A DNA stretch of 64,000 bases from JANQQZ01 sp036751825 (GCA_036751825.1 DAIOTV010000001.1:24376-88375), one strand, 5' to 3'. Shown: positions 51,041 to 59,811, counted from the stretch's first letter. Translations and numbers: made by a program. The notes: a model not told the origin generated them from the sequence alone.

Positions 51041-51817
51041 CTATCGAGAAGACACCTGCTGCGGCACACGCTGTCGGGCGAGCCGGAGCCGCTCTTCATC
51101 GAGCAGCCGGCTCACCGCGGCGTGTGCCGCGAATTCCGTAAACAGAGGCATACTTGAGAGATACGTCCGCCACCCCAGCGCTGATCCCGCGTCGTGCCGG
51201 CCCAGGGCGTACCGGCGGAGTTCCATCTGCGTCGCGTGGTTTCGGCCGCTGAAAACCGCCGCCACGCTTGCCGCGGGCCGCTCGGCGTACCTCGCCGTTG
51301 CGCCCGCCTCGCCCGCGCTCGACCCCGACACGCCGCCCCGCAGCCCGTCCAGACTCAGCCCGCCCGACTCGACGAAGCTCTCGCCCGTCTCCAGAACGAG
51401 GCTCAATCCAAGCGTGGGGGGCTCGTAGGGGTCGTAGTCCGAGACCGTGCCCACGATCAGCCCGTTCACACCCAGACGCGCGGCCAGAGCCGCCGCCTCC
51501 TCGGGCGAGCCGATCGAATCCATCCCCAGCCCCCGCATCTCCGCAAGCGTGCGGTTCAACGGCAGGCACCGGATCCCCTCGATCTGCTGGCACGCACGCA
51601 CCAACGCGTCGCTGATCGCGTCAAGCTCGATGATCGTCGTGCCCGACTCGTTCATCAGCGGCGCCACCGCCCACAACGCCTCGCCGCGGGCCGAGTCGTA
51701 GGGCGACACCAGCACATTCGGCGGCGTCAGCGTCGAGCGCTGGCACCCGCCGAGCGTCAACGCGACGGCGGCGAGCGCCGCGGCCCATCTCATTAGCATG
51801 CTCTCTGCACTTGTCAT
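51041..51817 (-). CDS. exported lipoprotein with CsgG/LpoB-like domain
   Basis: A 258-residue lipoprotein; lipobox LGGC about 25 residues from the ATG at 51817 (an alternative start MLMRW at 51799 also fits). The mature N-terminal half (LWAVAPLMNESGTTIIELDAISDALVRAC; LAARLGVNGLIVGTVSDYDPYEPPTLGLSL) follows the alpha/beta pattern of CsgG, LpoB and GNA1162 periplasmic domains. The C-terminus has a helical segment (TYLSSMPLFTEFAAHAAVSRLLDEERLRLARQ). Precedes the recombinase gene in a leftward group. Exact role unknown. Confidence 0.7.
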   Translation of the reverse strand: MTSAESMLMRWAAALAAVALTLGGCQRSTLTPPNVLVSPYDSARGEALWAVAPLMNESGTTIIELDAISDALVRACQQIEGIRCLPLNRTLAEMRGLGMDSIGSPEEAAALAARLGVNGLIVGTVSDYDPYEPPTLGLSLVLETGESFVESGGLSLDGLRGGVSGSSAGEAGATARYAERPAASVAAVFSGRNHATQMELRRYALGRHDAGSALGWRTYLSSMPLFTEFAAHAAVSRLLDEERLRLARQRVPQQVSSR

Positions 51818-51918
51818 GGCGTCCGTGCCTCGCTTCGCGCGCCCTCCGTGGCGCGCTGATTCGATCCCGAAAGCGTCCCGCGGCCCCGTCGAGCCGCGGG
51901 AGCGTCACTCCTCCGAAG

Positions 51919-53292
51919 TCACTCGTTCTCGACCGGGAAGTTCGCCACCGCCGGCTCGCGGCTCGCGCCGAGNNNNNNNNNNCCGAGGAACCCGCCGGCG
52001 AACAGGTGCTTGCCGGTCATGTCCTTGCGGTTCACCGGCTGCGCCGACGGCTGGTTGCGCGTCGCCGTCCGGGGCATGTTCACTCCGATGAACGGATCGC
52101 CCGCCGCCAGCACCGCCTCTTCGCCCGCCAGGGCCCAGATGTTGTCCGTGCCCGAGCGGTCGCTGATGAAGAAGATCTGGTTGTTCTCGCCCCACGCCGG
52201 CATCAGGTTGACCGCGTCGTCCGCCGTCAGGTTCGTCTCGCCCGTCCCGTCGATATTGACCATCCAGATGTCGGCGCGGTCCGGCTTGGCGTTCGCCGTC
52301 ACCGCGTTCAGCGGCACGGCGGCGTACGCCACCCGCTTGCCGTCGCGGCTCCAGGTCGGGTTGATCAGCGCGGTGTCCGATCGGCTTGCGATCTCGGTCA
52401 GGAACCCCGCGTCCTCGCCCAGGATGTCCATCGACCACACGCTGAAGAGCCGGCTGCCCCGCTCACGCGCGCGCTGGAAGACGATCCGGTCCGCGCCGTT
52501 GGCGCCCACGCCCGGCACCGGGCAGAACTCCGGGAACAGGCCGAAGCCGATCTGCTGCTTCACCATCGGGTTGTCGACGTCCACCAGCCACAGCTCCCAG
52601 CGCTGGCTGACGGGCCCGAGGCGGCAGTAGACCAGCCGTCGGCCGTCGGGCGACCAGCTCGGGTGCAGCTCGTGGGCGGAGTCCTCGGTGATCGGCCGCG
52701 CCTGCCCGCCGTCCGCCGACGACACATAGATGTTCCAGTTCCCCTGCCGGTTGCTGGCGTAAGCGATCCGATCGCCGCCCGGGCTGATCGAGGGCATCAC
52801 ATCGTGGCCCGGGTCGGTGGTGATCTGCGTGACCACCCGGCTCTGCACGTGCTTGCGGTAGATGTCCGCCGTCTCGCGGTGACGCGTCGACGCGAAGTAG
52901 GTGTACATCCCGTCGTTCGAGATCACCGGGTCGAAGTCGGCGCCCACCGTCGAGAAGCTCACCCGGCTGAGATCCGAGGCGTCGTAGGCCTCGCTCGCCG
53001 CCGGGTTCCCCTGCGCGAACGCCCGGCCCGACACGTCACCGAACACATCGACCGGGGGCGTGCCCGCCCCGCGAGGCACGCCGACGTCTTCCGTTTCGCT
53101 GTTCTGCGCCACAAGCCCGCCCCACGACGCGCCCTCGGAGCCCTCGGGGTTGGTGCCGTTCATCGACACCGCCGGCGCCCGGCCGTCGTTCGAGCCAGCC
53201 TGCTCATTCCAGGCCGAGTCGGAGGTGTAGCTGCAGCCGCCCGCCACACCGGCGAGAGCGAGCATCGTCATCAATCGGGGCATCGTGGTCAT
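51919..53292 (-). CDS. TolB-like WD40/PD40 beta-propeller lipoprotein, gap near C-terminus
   Basis: About 457 residues. Start MTTMPRLMTMLALAGVAGGC with lipobox AGGC, so lipid-anchored. Repeated propeller blades have TolB-type motifs (DPVISNDGMYTYFAS; MPSISPGGDRIAYASNRQGNWNIYV; HPSWSPDGRRLVYC; NPTWSRDGKRVAYA). A 10-N gap at 51973-51982 interrupts the C-terminal region; the frame after it (EPAVANFPVENE) is plausible but unverified. Read with the CsgG-like lipoprotein gene and recombinase. ACGGAG 8 nt before the ATG at 53292. Confidence 0.8.
   Translation of the reverse strand: MTTMPRLMTMLALAGVAGGCSYTSDSAWNEQAGSNDGRAPAVSMNGTNPEGSEGASWGGLVAQNSETEDVGVPRGAGTPPVDVFGDVSGRAFAQGNPAASEAYDASDLSRVSFSTVGADFDPVISNDGMYTYFASTRHRETADIYRKHVQSRVVTQITTDPGHDVMPSISPGGDRIAYASNRQGNWNIYVSSADGGQARPITEDSAHELHPSWSPDGRRLVYCRLGPVSQRWELWLVDVDNPMVKQQIGFGLFPEFCPVPGVGANGADRIVFQRARERGSRLFSVWSMDILGEDAGFLTEIASRSDTALINPTWSRDGKRVAYAAVPLNAVTANAKPDRADIWMVNIDGTGETNLTADDAVNLMPAWGENNQIFFISDRSGTDNIWALAGEEAVLAAGDPFIGVNMPRTATRNQPSAQPVNRKDMTGKHLFAGGFLXXXXLGASREPAVANFPVENE
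51973..51982. other. assembly gap of 10 N
   Basis: Placeholder gap within the C-terminal coding part of the TolB-like lipoprotein. The residues after it are assigned by reading frame only. Confidence 0.99.
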
Positions 53293-53625
53293 CGCGTCGG
53301 CTCCGTGCAGCAACCCTGCAGTCCAGGGCGTGGGTGTCGTCAGTCCGCTCCTCGTGCCGCTCCGCAGCCTTCAGCCACTCGCTCGCGATCGGGCCCGTTA
53401 TCGGACACCCGTCACTGGGAGATCGGCTCCCGCATCCCGCGGTGTGCAGCAAATCGGACGTTCGGCGACGCCAGATAAGTCGAACGTCCACTTCTGCGCA
53501 ATTCCGACACGATCCCGAGCCGCTCGCAGGCCGACGCCGCCGTCCGGCAAAGAATGCAAGTCCAGCTTTCGCATGGCGTTGCGTCGACTCGAGTCCGCGG
53601 CGCAGGCGGCGACGCGGGCGTCGAC
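53293..53625. other. noncoding stretch upstream of the TolB-like gene
   Basis: About 333 bp with no supportable gene. It contains the inverted repeat at 53456-53489 and, on the minus strand near 53500-53470, a TTGCGC...TATCTG arrangement with an 18-nt spacer that could be a weak promoter for the TolB-like gene. Nothing else stands out. Confidence 0.6.
53456..53489. repeat. 9-bp inverted repeat upstream of the TolB-like gene
   Basis: GGACGTTCG (53456-53464) and CGAACGTCC (53481-53489) are exact reverse complements with a 16-nt spacer. Position about 165-200 bp before the lipoprotein start suits an operator or a leader hairpin. Confidence 0.5.
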
Positions 53626-53913
53626 TCAGGCAGCGCTCTGGGCGAAGATCACAGCCGGCGCATCGCCCGGCCGCTGCCAGACGGCATCCCGCCCCCTCGG
53701 CGACTGGCTCGACACGAGGTGACGCAGATAGAGCCAGAGCTGTTCGTCGGTGAACTGACTCAGAAAGTGGGGCGTCGCCGTCGGGTTCAGACCCACAATC
53801 TGCACGATGACGGTGTCGCGATCGCGGGCGATCGGCGTCGGAGCGGGCATGTTGCCATCGATCACCCCCTGGTCGCGGGGGGCGAGATCGTCAAAACCGA
53901 ACAGCGTTTCCAT
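53626..53913 (-). CDS. small conserved hypothetical protein
   Basis: A 95-residue soluble protein (METLFGFDDLAPRDQGVIDGN start; SQFTDEQLWLYLRHLV near the middle). No Cys, signal peptide or membrane segment. ATG at 53913 with GGAG 9 nt upstream. It stands alone between the lipoprotein group and the rightward nuoC group. No function recognised. Confidence 0.5.
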   Translation of the reverse strand: METLFGFDDLAPRDQGVIDGNMPAPTPIARDRDTVIVQIVGLNPTATPHFLSQFTDEQLWLYLRHLVSSQSPRGRDAVWQRPGDAPAVIFAQSAA

Positions 53914-54038
53914 GCGAGGTGGCTCCGGCGGCAGGCAGCTTGCGAACACCAAGCCATCGGCTCCGCCGGGGCATTCAATAGGGTGTACTCTCGGCCATCC
54001 CGTCCGCTTCGCTTGAAGCCGTCGATCCCCGCTCTGAC

Positions 54039-54671
54039 ATGAAGACCTCCGCCACGCATCTTCTGCCGACGAACCACTCCGGCCCGGTCCCCGGCTTCGG
54101 CCGGTTCACGACCGACAACCCCGCTCACCTGATCCGTGCAACCGACACCGGCGAACGGCTCATCGCCTGGGCTGGATGGCTGGACGACGCCAAGGCCGAC
54201 CCGGCACGAGGCCGATTCGATCCCGATTTCAACGCCTGGTCGCCCGCCGGGTGGCAGGCGCTCCGCGACGGCCTCGCCGCTGCGGCGGAGTCCCTGCGGA
54301 CGCACGACGCCACGCTCTGCCTCCGCCCGAACGCCGGCTGCGTGCTCTCCGACCCGCAGGGCTGCCTGAACTTCCTTCGCGATGACCCGCCCGGGCGAGT
54401 CGAACTGCTGCTCGATCCCGTCGCGATGCTGACCCCGGCGATGCTCGACAAGGCCGAGGACCACCTCGCCCGCGCGTTCGAGGCCCTCGCCGACCAGCCG
54501 GCGGTCGTCGGCTGCGTGCTCGCCGCCCCGGCCGAAGCCAAGGGCCGGGTCGTCCACGCGCCGCTCGCCGACCACCCCGCCTTCGCGGCGATCCTCACGG
54601 GCCTCTGGCGCGCCAGCCCGCTCGCCGATCGGCCTGCGCTGGTCACCGACCCCCGCGACGCATCCGCCTAG
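54039..54671 (+). CDS. hypothetical protein upstream of nuoC, TIM-barrel-like
   Basis: A 210-residue protein. Segments such as LCLRPNAGCVLSDPQGCLNFLRD and RVELLLDPVAMLTPAMLD resemble strands of a sugar-isomerase-like TIM barrel, but the protein is short and no catalytic residues can be assigned. No ribosome binding site is visible; a TACTCT hexamer lies about 50 nt upstream. Only 23 bp before nuoC, so probably co-transcribed. Confidence 0.55.
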   Translation: MKTSATHLLPTNHSGPVPGFGRFTTDNPAHLIRATDTGERLIAWAGWLDDAKADPARGRFDPDFNAWSPAGWQALRDGLAAAAESLRTHDATLCLRPNAGCVLSDPQGCLNFLRDDPPGRVELLLDPVAMLTPAMLDKAEDHLARAFEALADQPAVVGCVLAAPAEAKGRVVHAPLADHPAFAAILTGLWRASPLADRPALVTDPRDASA

Positions 54672-54694
54672 GCTTGCCCCAAGGAGACCTTCAC

Positions 54695-55261
54695 ATGGCC
54701 GACGCCGCGAACAGGACCAGCCTCGACCACCCGACCTTCGCCGTCGTCAAGCAGGCCTTCCCCGCGAAGAAGTTCCGCGCTACCGAGTTCCGAGGCGAGG
54801 CCTCGCTCATCGTCGCTCCCGAGGATCTGCACGAGGTCCTCGCGTTTCTCAAGAACGACGAACGCTGCAACTACCAGTTCCTGTCCGACTGCTTCGGCGT
54901 CGACTACCTGAACTACCCGGCCGAGATGCCGGGCCGCTTCGGCGTCATCTACAACCTGTGCAACTACGACAACGCCACCCGCTTCTTCGTCAAGACCTAC
55001 CTCGACCCCTCGCTGCCCACCGCCGGCATCGAGGAGGACCCCTCGCTGTATCTTGACAGCGTGACCGACCTCTGGGCCGGCGCCGAGTGGCCCGAGCGCG
55101 AGGTCTTTGACATGTTCGGCATCCGCTTCCGCAACCACCCCGACCTGCGGCGCATCCTCACCTGGGAGGACTACCCCGCCCACCCGCTCCGCAAGGACTA
55201 TCCGGTCAAGGGCCTCGGCGAGCGCGAGCGCTACCGCGTCGTCGACCGCACCGACGCCTAG
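54695..55261 (+). CDS. nuoC: NADH-quinone oxidoreductase subunit C
   Basis: A 188-residue hydrophilic-arm subunit of complex I (30-kDa subunit). Signature EREVFDMFGIRFRNHPDLRRILTWEDYPAHPLRKDYP is intact, with FLSDCFGVDYLNYP upstream. AAGGAG precedes the ATG. Unusually, no other nuo gene (nuoA, nuoB, nuoD) is adjacent; downstream is the convergent lptC-like gene 22 bp away. Confidence 0.95.
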   Translation: MADAANRTSLDHPTFAVVKQAFPAKKFRATEFRGEASLIVAPEDLHEVLAFLKNDERCNYQFLSDCFGVDYLNYPAEMPGRFGVIYNLCNYDNATRFFVKTYLDPSLPTAGIEEDPSLYLDSVTDLWAGAEWPEREVFDMFGIRFRNHPDLRRILTWEDYPAHPLRKDYPVKGLGERERYRVVDRTDA

Positions 55262-55283
55262 ATCGCTCGCACCTGGCGCGGCG

Positions 55284-58211
55284 TCAGCGGGGTACAGACA
55301 CAGGGCTGGGCCGGACGACCTGGATCCGCCCCGTGTCGACGTTCCACTCGAGTTCCGCGGCCGTGATCGGCGTGGACTGGCTCGTGCTGAAGAGCGTCAC
55401 CCATCCGCCGCGAGCCGCCGTCGCGCGAGAGAGGCCGGTCGCGGGGTCGTAGCTCATCGCGTCGCACAGCATCTGCTGCTCGCCCGACCGCGCCCAGACC
55501 GCGCCGAGCGCGTCGACGGCGAGCAGCTCGCGGCTCTCGCTCGGGTCGGTGAGCCGAACCGCGCCACCGCTCTCGAACTCGGCGTCGAGCCGTTCGGACT
55601 CGAGCTCGACCACGGCGCGCTCGCCGCCATCGTCAACCGGCCGGTGCACCAGCCTGACGCGGCGCAGCATCCGGGCCGTGCCCGCGGGGCGGTCAAGCTC
55701 CATCGAGCCCTCCCAGTCGAACAGTGCCGAGCCCCGGCTGCCGTCCGGATCGCTGGCGTCGTCCGTGGCGACACGCGAGTCGGACACCACCAGGCGACCC
55801 GGTCCGGGCACGCGCAGCACGCCGGCGGCGTTGTCGGCCTCGATCGTCTCGCCCACGATCGCCGTCACCCGCACGGGCTGCTCGTCGCCCGGACCGGCGA
55901 ATCGCAGGAATTCCGCCGACGCCCGCGCGTCCTCGGTGCCCGTCGCGATCGCGCTGACCAGCCGGCGGTCGCCGCCCAGCCGCTCATCGCCTGATTCGTC
56001 GCCGTCGATCGCCTCGACCAACGCCACCAGTTGCTCGCCCCGGAACGAGTCGCGCACCAGGGGCGACGAGGTCGACACGATCTCGACATCGCCCGCGGTC
56101 TCGAGCTGCCCCGTCGCGTCGCTGTACCGCATCGAATCGGTCCAGGTGGCGACCACGGTCTCGCGTCCCTGCTCGTCGGCGATGGTCAGCCGGCCGCGGC
56201 TCGGCGTGACGATGCTCGCCGTCGCGTCGTCGAGCTCGATCCGCTCGGCTTCAACGGTCGCGCCGCCCGACGCCACGACGCCCGGCATGCCCTCGATCAC
56301 TGCCTTCTTCTCCGCCGCCGCGATCGACGCGACCCGGCCGACGGCGTAGGTCCCGTCGTCCCGCTCGTAGCGGACATCATCGCGAGCGCGGGCGAACGCC
56401 ACCTCGGTCTCGCCTTCTTCGCTCTGCACCAGATCGGCCTCGATCTGCTCGGCCCACGCGCGCTGGCCGCCCTGCTCGCCCCGCACGCCGCCGGTGGCCA
56501 CCGCCAGCCTCGGCCGCGACTCGCCGCCGTCGACCGCGAACCGGACATCGACCCGGTCCGCGTTCAGCCGACCATCTTCGGTCGACGCATCGACATCGCC
56601 GGCGAGCACGACGCGTTCGATCACCGACTCCTCGCCGGCCTCGGCGAACCGCGCGTTCAGATCCTGCGCCGTCACGCGCGACGAACCATCGACCAGCTCG
56701 ACACCGCCCGACGCGATCGCCTGTTCGAGCGAACCGGTCATCCACCCGTCGCGCACGCGGAAGACGACGTCGGCCTGCTCCCGCCACGCGACGGCCGAGC
56801 CGGCGTCCACACCCTCCAGCCGTCCGGGCCCCTTCGCCTGCCCGATGCCCGTCGACAGGCCGACCGTCACCAGCTCGGCCACCAGCGTTCCGCTGCCGGC
56901 GACCCTCGTCCGCGTCGGCTGCTCCGGCGAGCCGCGCAGCGTGAGCAGCTTGCTGGTGAACGCGTACTCCACTTCGTCCGCATCGCCGATCGCGTCGAGC
57001 TCGTCGTCCTCGAACTCGACCCGGTTGCCCTCGTCGACCTCGAACCGCAGCGCGAGATCATCGCCCGAGCCCAGCGGGGCGGGCGTGGTGCTCATCGGGA
57101 TCACGGTCGCCGACCCGGTGCACCGCAGCTCGATCGGCTCGTTGAAACCGAGGTCCTCGCCGCTTGCCCGCTCGGGCTGAGCCGCCAACGCCATCGCGAC
57201 CAGCGACGCCTCGATCGGCATCAGCGGGCCCCCGGGCAGACGGGAGAAGCCCTCGGTCGCGATCGAATTGTCCTCGAGCTTCACCCACGCCCGCGCCCGA
57301 TCCGACCGGATCCGCCGACCCGGCTGGCTTACCACCACATCGCCCGAGAGGGTCGCCGCGTAGTACTGGATCGCCGGGGCGTCGGCCGGCTCGGCCGGCG
57401 GGGGCTCGGATCCCGCGGCGGCGCCGGGGCGACCGGCCCGCGAGGGCGTCGGCTCGCCCGAAGCCGCAGACTGCGCCGGCGAACGGTCGCCCGATTGCTC
57501 GGCGGAGACCGGGGTGATCACCGCCACGAGCCCGCCCGGCGCCTCGAAAAACTCGAGCCGCTCGTCGACCTCGTTCAGCACGGCACGGAAGCCCTGCGTG
57601 TCCGCGACGACCCGCTCGCCCTCGATCCGAACCGGCGCGGTGGTGGCGATCTCACCCGCCACGGCGTCGAACTCGATCCAATCGGTCGTCACGCTGATGT
57701 CCGCCGCGTCCTCGCTGTCTGTGCTGACCTGGCGGAGCACAACGCCGCCCTCGAACCGGCCCGATTCGGGCTCGCCGGTCACATCGGGCATGACGAAGCT
57801 CGCGCGGTCGGCGCTGATCAGGATCACGCTGTCGCCGTCGATGAAGTACCGCGCGCGTGGCTCGGTCAGCTCGTACCGGTCCGTGCCGGCGATCGGCTCC
57901 GAGGCCGCGCTCTCGACGACCCATGCGATCCGCGAGGGATCGTTGCGGTCCTTGAGCGTCAGCCGGGCGTTCGTCGTTGCGCCGATCGTCTGCTGCTCGC
58001 GCATGTCGGGGACGGCGCCCACCGGCCCGGTGATGTCGGGGATCTCGTCTTCCGCGACGGCCCGCCGTTCGGGCGTGGACCCCCCCCGGCCGCCGCTCAC
58101 GAGCAGCACGATCGCCACAAGAATCAGAGCGATAGCGAGCGCAACAAGCGCCGCCCACATCCCAGCGCCGCGTCGTGTCATCACAGCCGGACTCCGTCCC
58201 GATCGTTGCAT
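55284..58211 (-). CDS. giant LptC/LptA-like LPS transport protein
   Basis: A 975-residue protein anchored by one N-terminal helix (about 18-42, WAALVALAIALILVAIVLLV) with a long periplasmic beta-rich region. Repeated units of the OstA/LptA-LptC fold are visible (RFEGGVVLRQ; LSGDVVVSQPGRRIRSDRARAWVKL; VVLAGDVDASTEDGRLNADRVDVRF; GGATVEAERIEL). It follows kdsD and kdsC in the order of the enteric kdsDC-lptCA operon. Normal LptC is about 190 and LptA about 180 residues, so this one protein may form much of the bridge by itself. Starts at ATG 58211 with AGGA 8 nt upstream. Confidence 0.75.
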   Translation of the reverse strand: MQRSGRSPAVMTRRGAGMWAALVALAIALILVAIVLLVSGGRGGSTPERRAVAEDEIPDITGPVGAVPDMREQQTIGATTNARLTLKDRNDPSRIAWVVESAASEPIAGTDRYELTEPRARYFIDGDSVILISADRASFVMPDVTGEPESGRFEGGVVLRQVSTDSEDAADISVTTDWIEFDAVAGEIATTAPVRIEGERVVADTQGFRAVLNEVDERLEFFEAPGGLVAVITPVSAEQSGDRSPAQSAASGEPTPSRAGRPGAAAGSEPPPAEPADAPAIQYYAATLSGDVVVSQPGRRIRSDRARAWVKLEDNSIATEGFSRLPGGPLMPIEASLVAMALAAQPERASGEDLGFNEPIELRCTGSATVIPMSTTPAPLGSGDDLALRFEVDEGNRVEFEDDELDAIGDADEVEYAFTSKLLTLRGSPEQPTRTRVAGSGTLVAELVTVGLSTGIGQAKGPGRLEGVDAGSAVAWREQADVVFRVRDGWMTGSLEQAIASGGVELVDGSSRVTAQDLNARFAEAGEESVIERVVLAGDVDASTEDGRLNADRVDVRFAVDGGESRPRLAVATGGVRGEQGGQRAWAEQIEADLVQSEEGETEVAFARARDDVRYERDDGTYAVGRVASIAAAEKKAVIEGMPGVVASGGATVEAERIELDDATASIVTPSRGRLTIADEQGRETVVATWTDSMRYSDATGQLETAGDVEIVSTSSPLVRDSFRGEQLVALVEAIDGDESGDERLGGDRRLVSAIATGTEDARASAEFLRFAGPGDEQPVRVTAIVGETIEADNAAGVLRVPGPGRLVVSDSRVATDDASDPDGSRGSALFDWEGSMELDRPAGTARMLRRVRLVHRPVDDGGERAVVELESERLDAEFESGGAVRLTDPSESRELLAVDALGAVWARSGEQQMLCDAMSYDPATGLSRATAARGGWVTLFSTSQSTPITAAELEWNVDTGRIQVVRPSPVSVPR

Positions 58212-58248
58212 CGTGTCATCCTACCAGCGTGCGATGCGACGCACGCGC

Positions 58249-58767
58249 CTAGCCGCGGTAGCGGTCGGCCGCCGCGTCGAGCATCCCCTTGGCGGACAGC
58301 AGGTGCTCGATCAGCTCCCGGATCGCGCCCCGCCCGCCCTCGGTCTCGCACCGGTAGGCCACGAGGCCGTGCAGCAGCTTCGAGGCGTCCGCCGGGCACG
58401 CCGGGTACCCGACCCGCTCCAGCACCGGCAGGTCGTTCCAGTCGTCCCCGATCGCGGCGACGTGCCTCGGGTCCACCCCGGCCTGGGCCAGCACGGCCTC
58501 CAGCGCCTCGGCCTTGCGCTTGGCGCCCTGCACCACCGTCGCGATCCCGAGCTCCTTCGCCCGGGCCAGCAGCGCCTGGCTCGATCGCCCCGTGATGATC
58601 GCCACCCCGAAGCCGAGATCCTGCCACACGCGGAGACCCAGCCCGTCCTTGATGTTGAACCGCTTGACCTCCCGGCCCTCATGATCGAGCGCGATCGAGC
58701 CGTCGGTCAGACAGCCGTCGACGTCGAGCACGAGAAAGGTGATCTCTTCTGGCCTGGCGTGCGGCAT
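58249..58767 (-). CDS. kdsC: 3-deoxy-D-manno-octulosonate 8-phosphate phosphatase
   Basis: A 172-residue HAD-family phosphatase that dephosphorylates KDO-8-P for lipopolysaccharide. Motif I DVDGCLTDG has nucleophile Asp15 and Asp17; motif II ITGRSS; motif IV GDDWNDLPVL. Length and lack of a cap domain match KdsC. Its ATG overlaps the kdsD stop (TGATG), and lptC-like follows 37 bp on. Confidence 0.95.
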   Translation of the reverse strand: MPHARPEEITFLVLDVDGCLTDGSIALDHEGREVKRFNIKDGLGLRVWQDLGFGVAIITGRSSQALLARAKELGIATVVQGAKRKAEALEAVLAQAGVDPRHVAAIGDDWNDLPVLERVGYPACPADASKLLHGLVAYRCETEGGRGAIRELIEHLLSAKGMLDAAADRYRG

Positions 58768-59795
58768 CAGTCACGCACCAGGCGCATCGCGATCAGGTCC
58801 TGCACATCGAGCAGGCCCACCGGCGTGCCGCGGGGGTCCACGATCGGGATCTCGTCCTGCCGATGCTCGCGGAAGAGCGTCACCGCGTCGCGCACCAGCG
58901 CGTCGTCGCGGAGCGTCCGGGGCGACCGCGTCATCACGGCCGAGATCGGCTCGGCCAGCTTCTCGGGCGATTGGACGACGAGCCGACGCAGATCGCCGTC
59001 GGTGAAGATGCCGCTGAGGGCGCCGGCGGCGTCGACCAGCAGCAGCGCGCCGGGCCGGCGCGTGCTCTGACGGTTCGCCTCGGTCAGCGCTTCGCTCACG
59101 CTCATCGAGTCGGGCACCAAGGGCAGGTTGTCTCCCGCCCGGAAGCGGATGACATCGACCACGGGCCGCAGCATCCCGCCGAGCGATCCGCCGGGGTGGC
59201 GTTTGGCGAAATCGGCGTCGGTGAACCGTCGCCGCCGCGCCGCGGTGAGCGCGAGCGCATCGCCCAGCGCGAGCGTGCAGGTCGTGGATGTGCTGGGCGC
59301 GGGGGACCCGCCGGCCTCGTCGCCCACGCCGATGTGCAGCGCGACATCAGCGAGCCGATCGAGGCTGCTCGGCGCCTCGCCGCCCCCCGTGATCGAGACG
59401 ATTTTCATCCCGTCCTGCCGGAGGATCGCCGCCAGGTTCACAACCTCGTCCGTTTCGCCCGATTTGCTGAGCGCGATGAGGATGTCCCGCGATCGGAACC
59501 GCCCGAGATCGCCGTGGCTCGCCTCGGCGGGGTGAACGGCGTGCGAGGGGATGCCCAGGCTCGCCAGCGTCGCCGAGATCTTCGAGCCGATCAGCCCGCT
59601 CTTGCCGAGCCCCGACACGATCACCGAGCCGTCCTGCCCGGCGCACCACACAATCAGGTCGACAGCCCGTTCGAAGCTCTCGCCCAGGCGGGCCGCCATC
59701 GCCGACACCGCACCCGCCTGCTCCTCGAGCACGGCACGGGCATACTCGGTCTCGGTCGTCGCTCGGTTGGCTGGAATCGCGTCGGTCGTCCCCAT
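58767..59795 (-). CDS. kdsD: D-arabinose 5-phosphate isomerase
   Basis: A 342-residue isomerase making arabinose-5-phosphate, the KDO precursor. SIS domain with SGLGKSGLIGSKISATLASLG, HPAEASHGDLGRF and ALSKSGETDE; two CBS domains at the C-terminus (MSVSEALTEANRQ; PVGLLDVQDLIAMRLV). Start ATG at 59795 with TACGCT 6 nt upstream, a possible leaderless start; a GTG at 59810 is the alternative. Divergent from scpA. Confidence 0.95.
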   Translation of the reverse strand: MGTTDAIPANRATTETEYARAVLEEQAGAVSAMAARLGESFERAVDLIVWCAGQDGSVIVSGLGKSGLIGSKISATLASLGIPSHAVHPAEASHGDLGRFRSRDILIALSKSGETDEVVNLAAILRQDGMKIVSITGGGEAPSSLDRLADVALHIGVGDEAGGSPAPSTSTTCTLALGDALALTAARRRRFTDADFAKRHPGGSLGGMLRPVVDVIRFRAGDNLPLVPDSMSVSEALTEANRQSTRRPGALLLVDAAGALSGIFTDGDLRRLVVQSPEKLAEPISAVMTRSPRTLRDDALVRDAVTLFREHRQDEIPIVDPRGTPVGLLDVQDLIAMRLVRD

Positions 59796-59805
59796 CTGCC
59801 AAGCG

Positions 59806-59811
59806 TACACT
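59806..59811 (+). promoter_or_regulatory. -10-like hexamer for scpA, back to back with the kdsD signal
   Basis: TACACT on the + strand lies about 46 nt before the scpA ATG; TACGCT on the minus strand (59807-59802) overlaps it by two bases and faces kdsD. The two would form compact divergent promoters. No convincing -35 elements. Confidence 0.35.
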
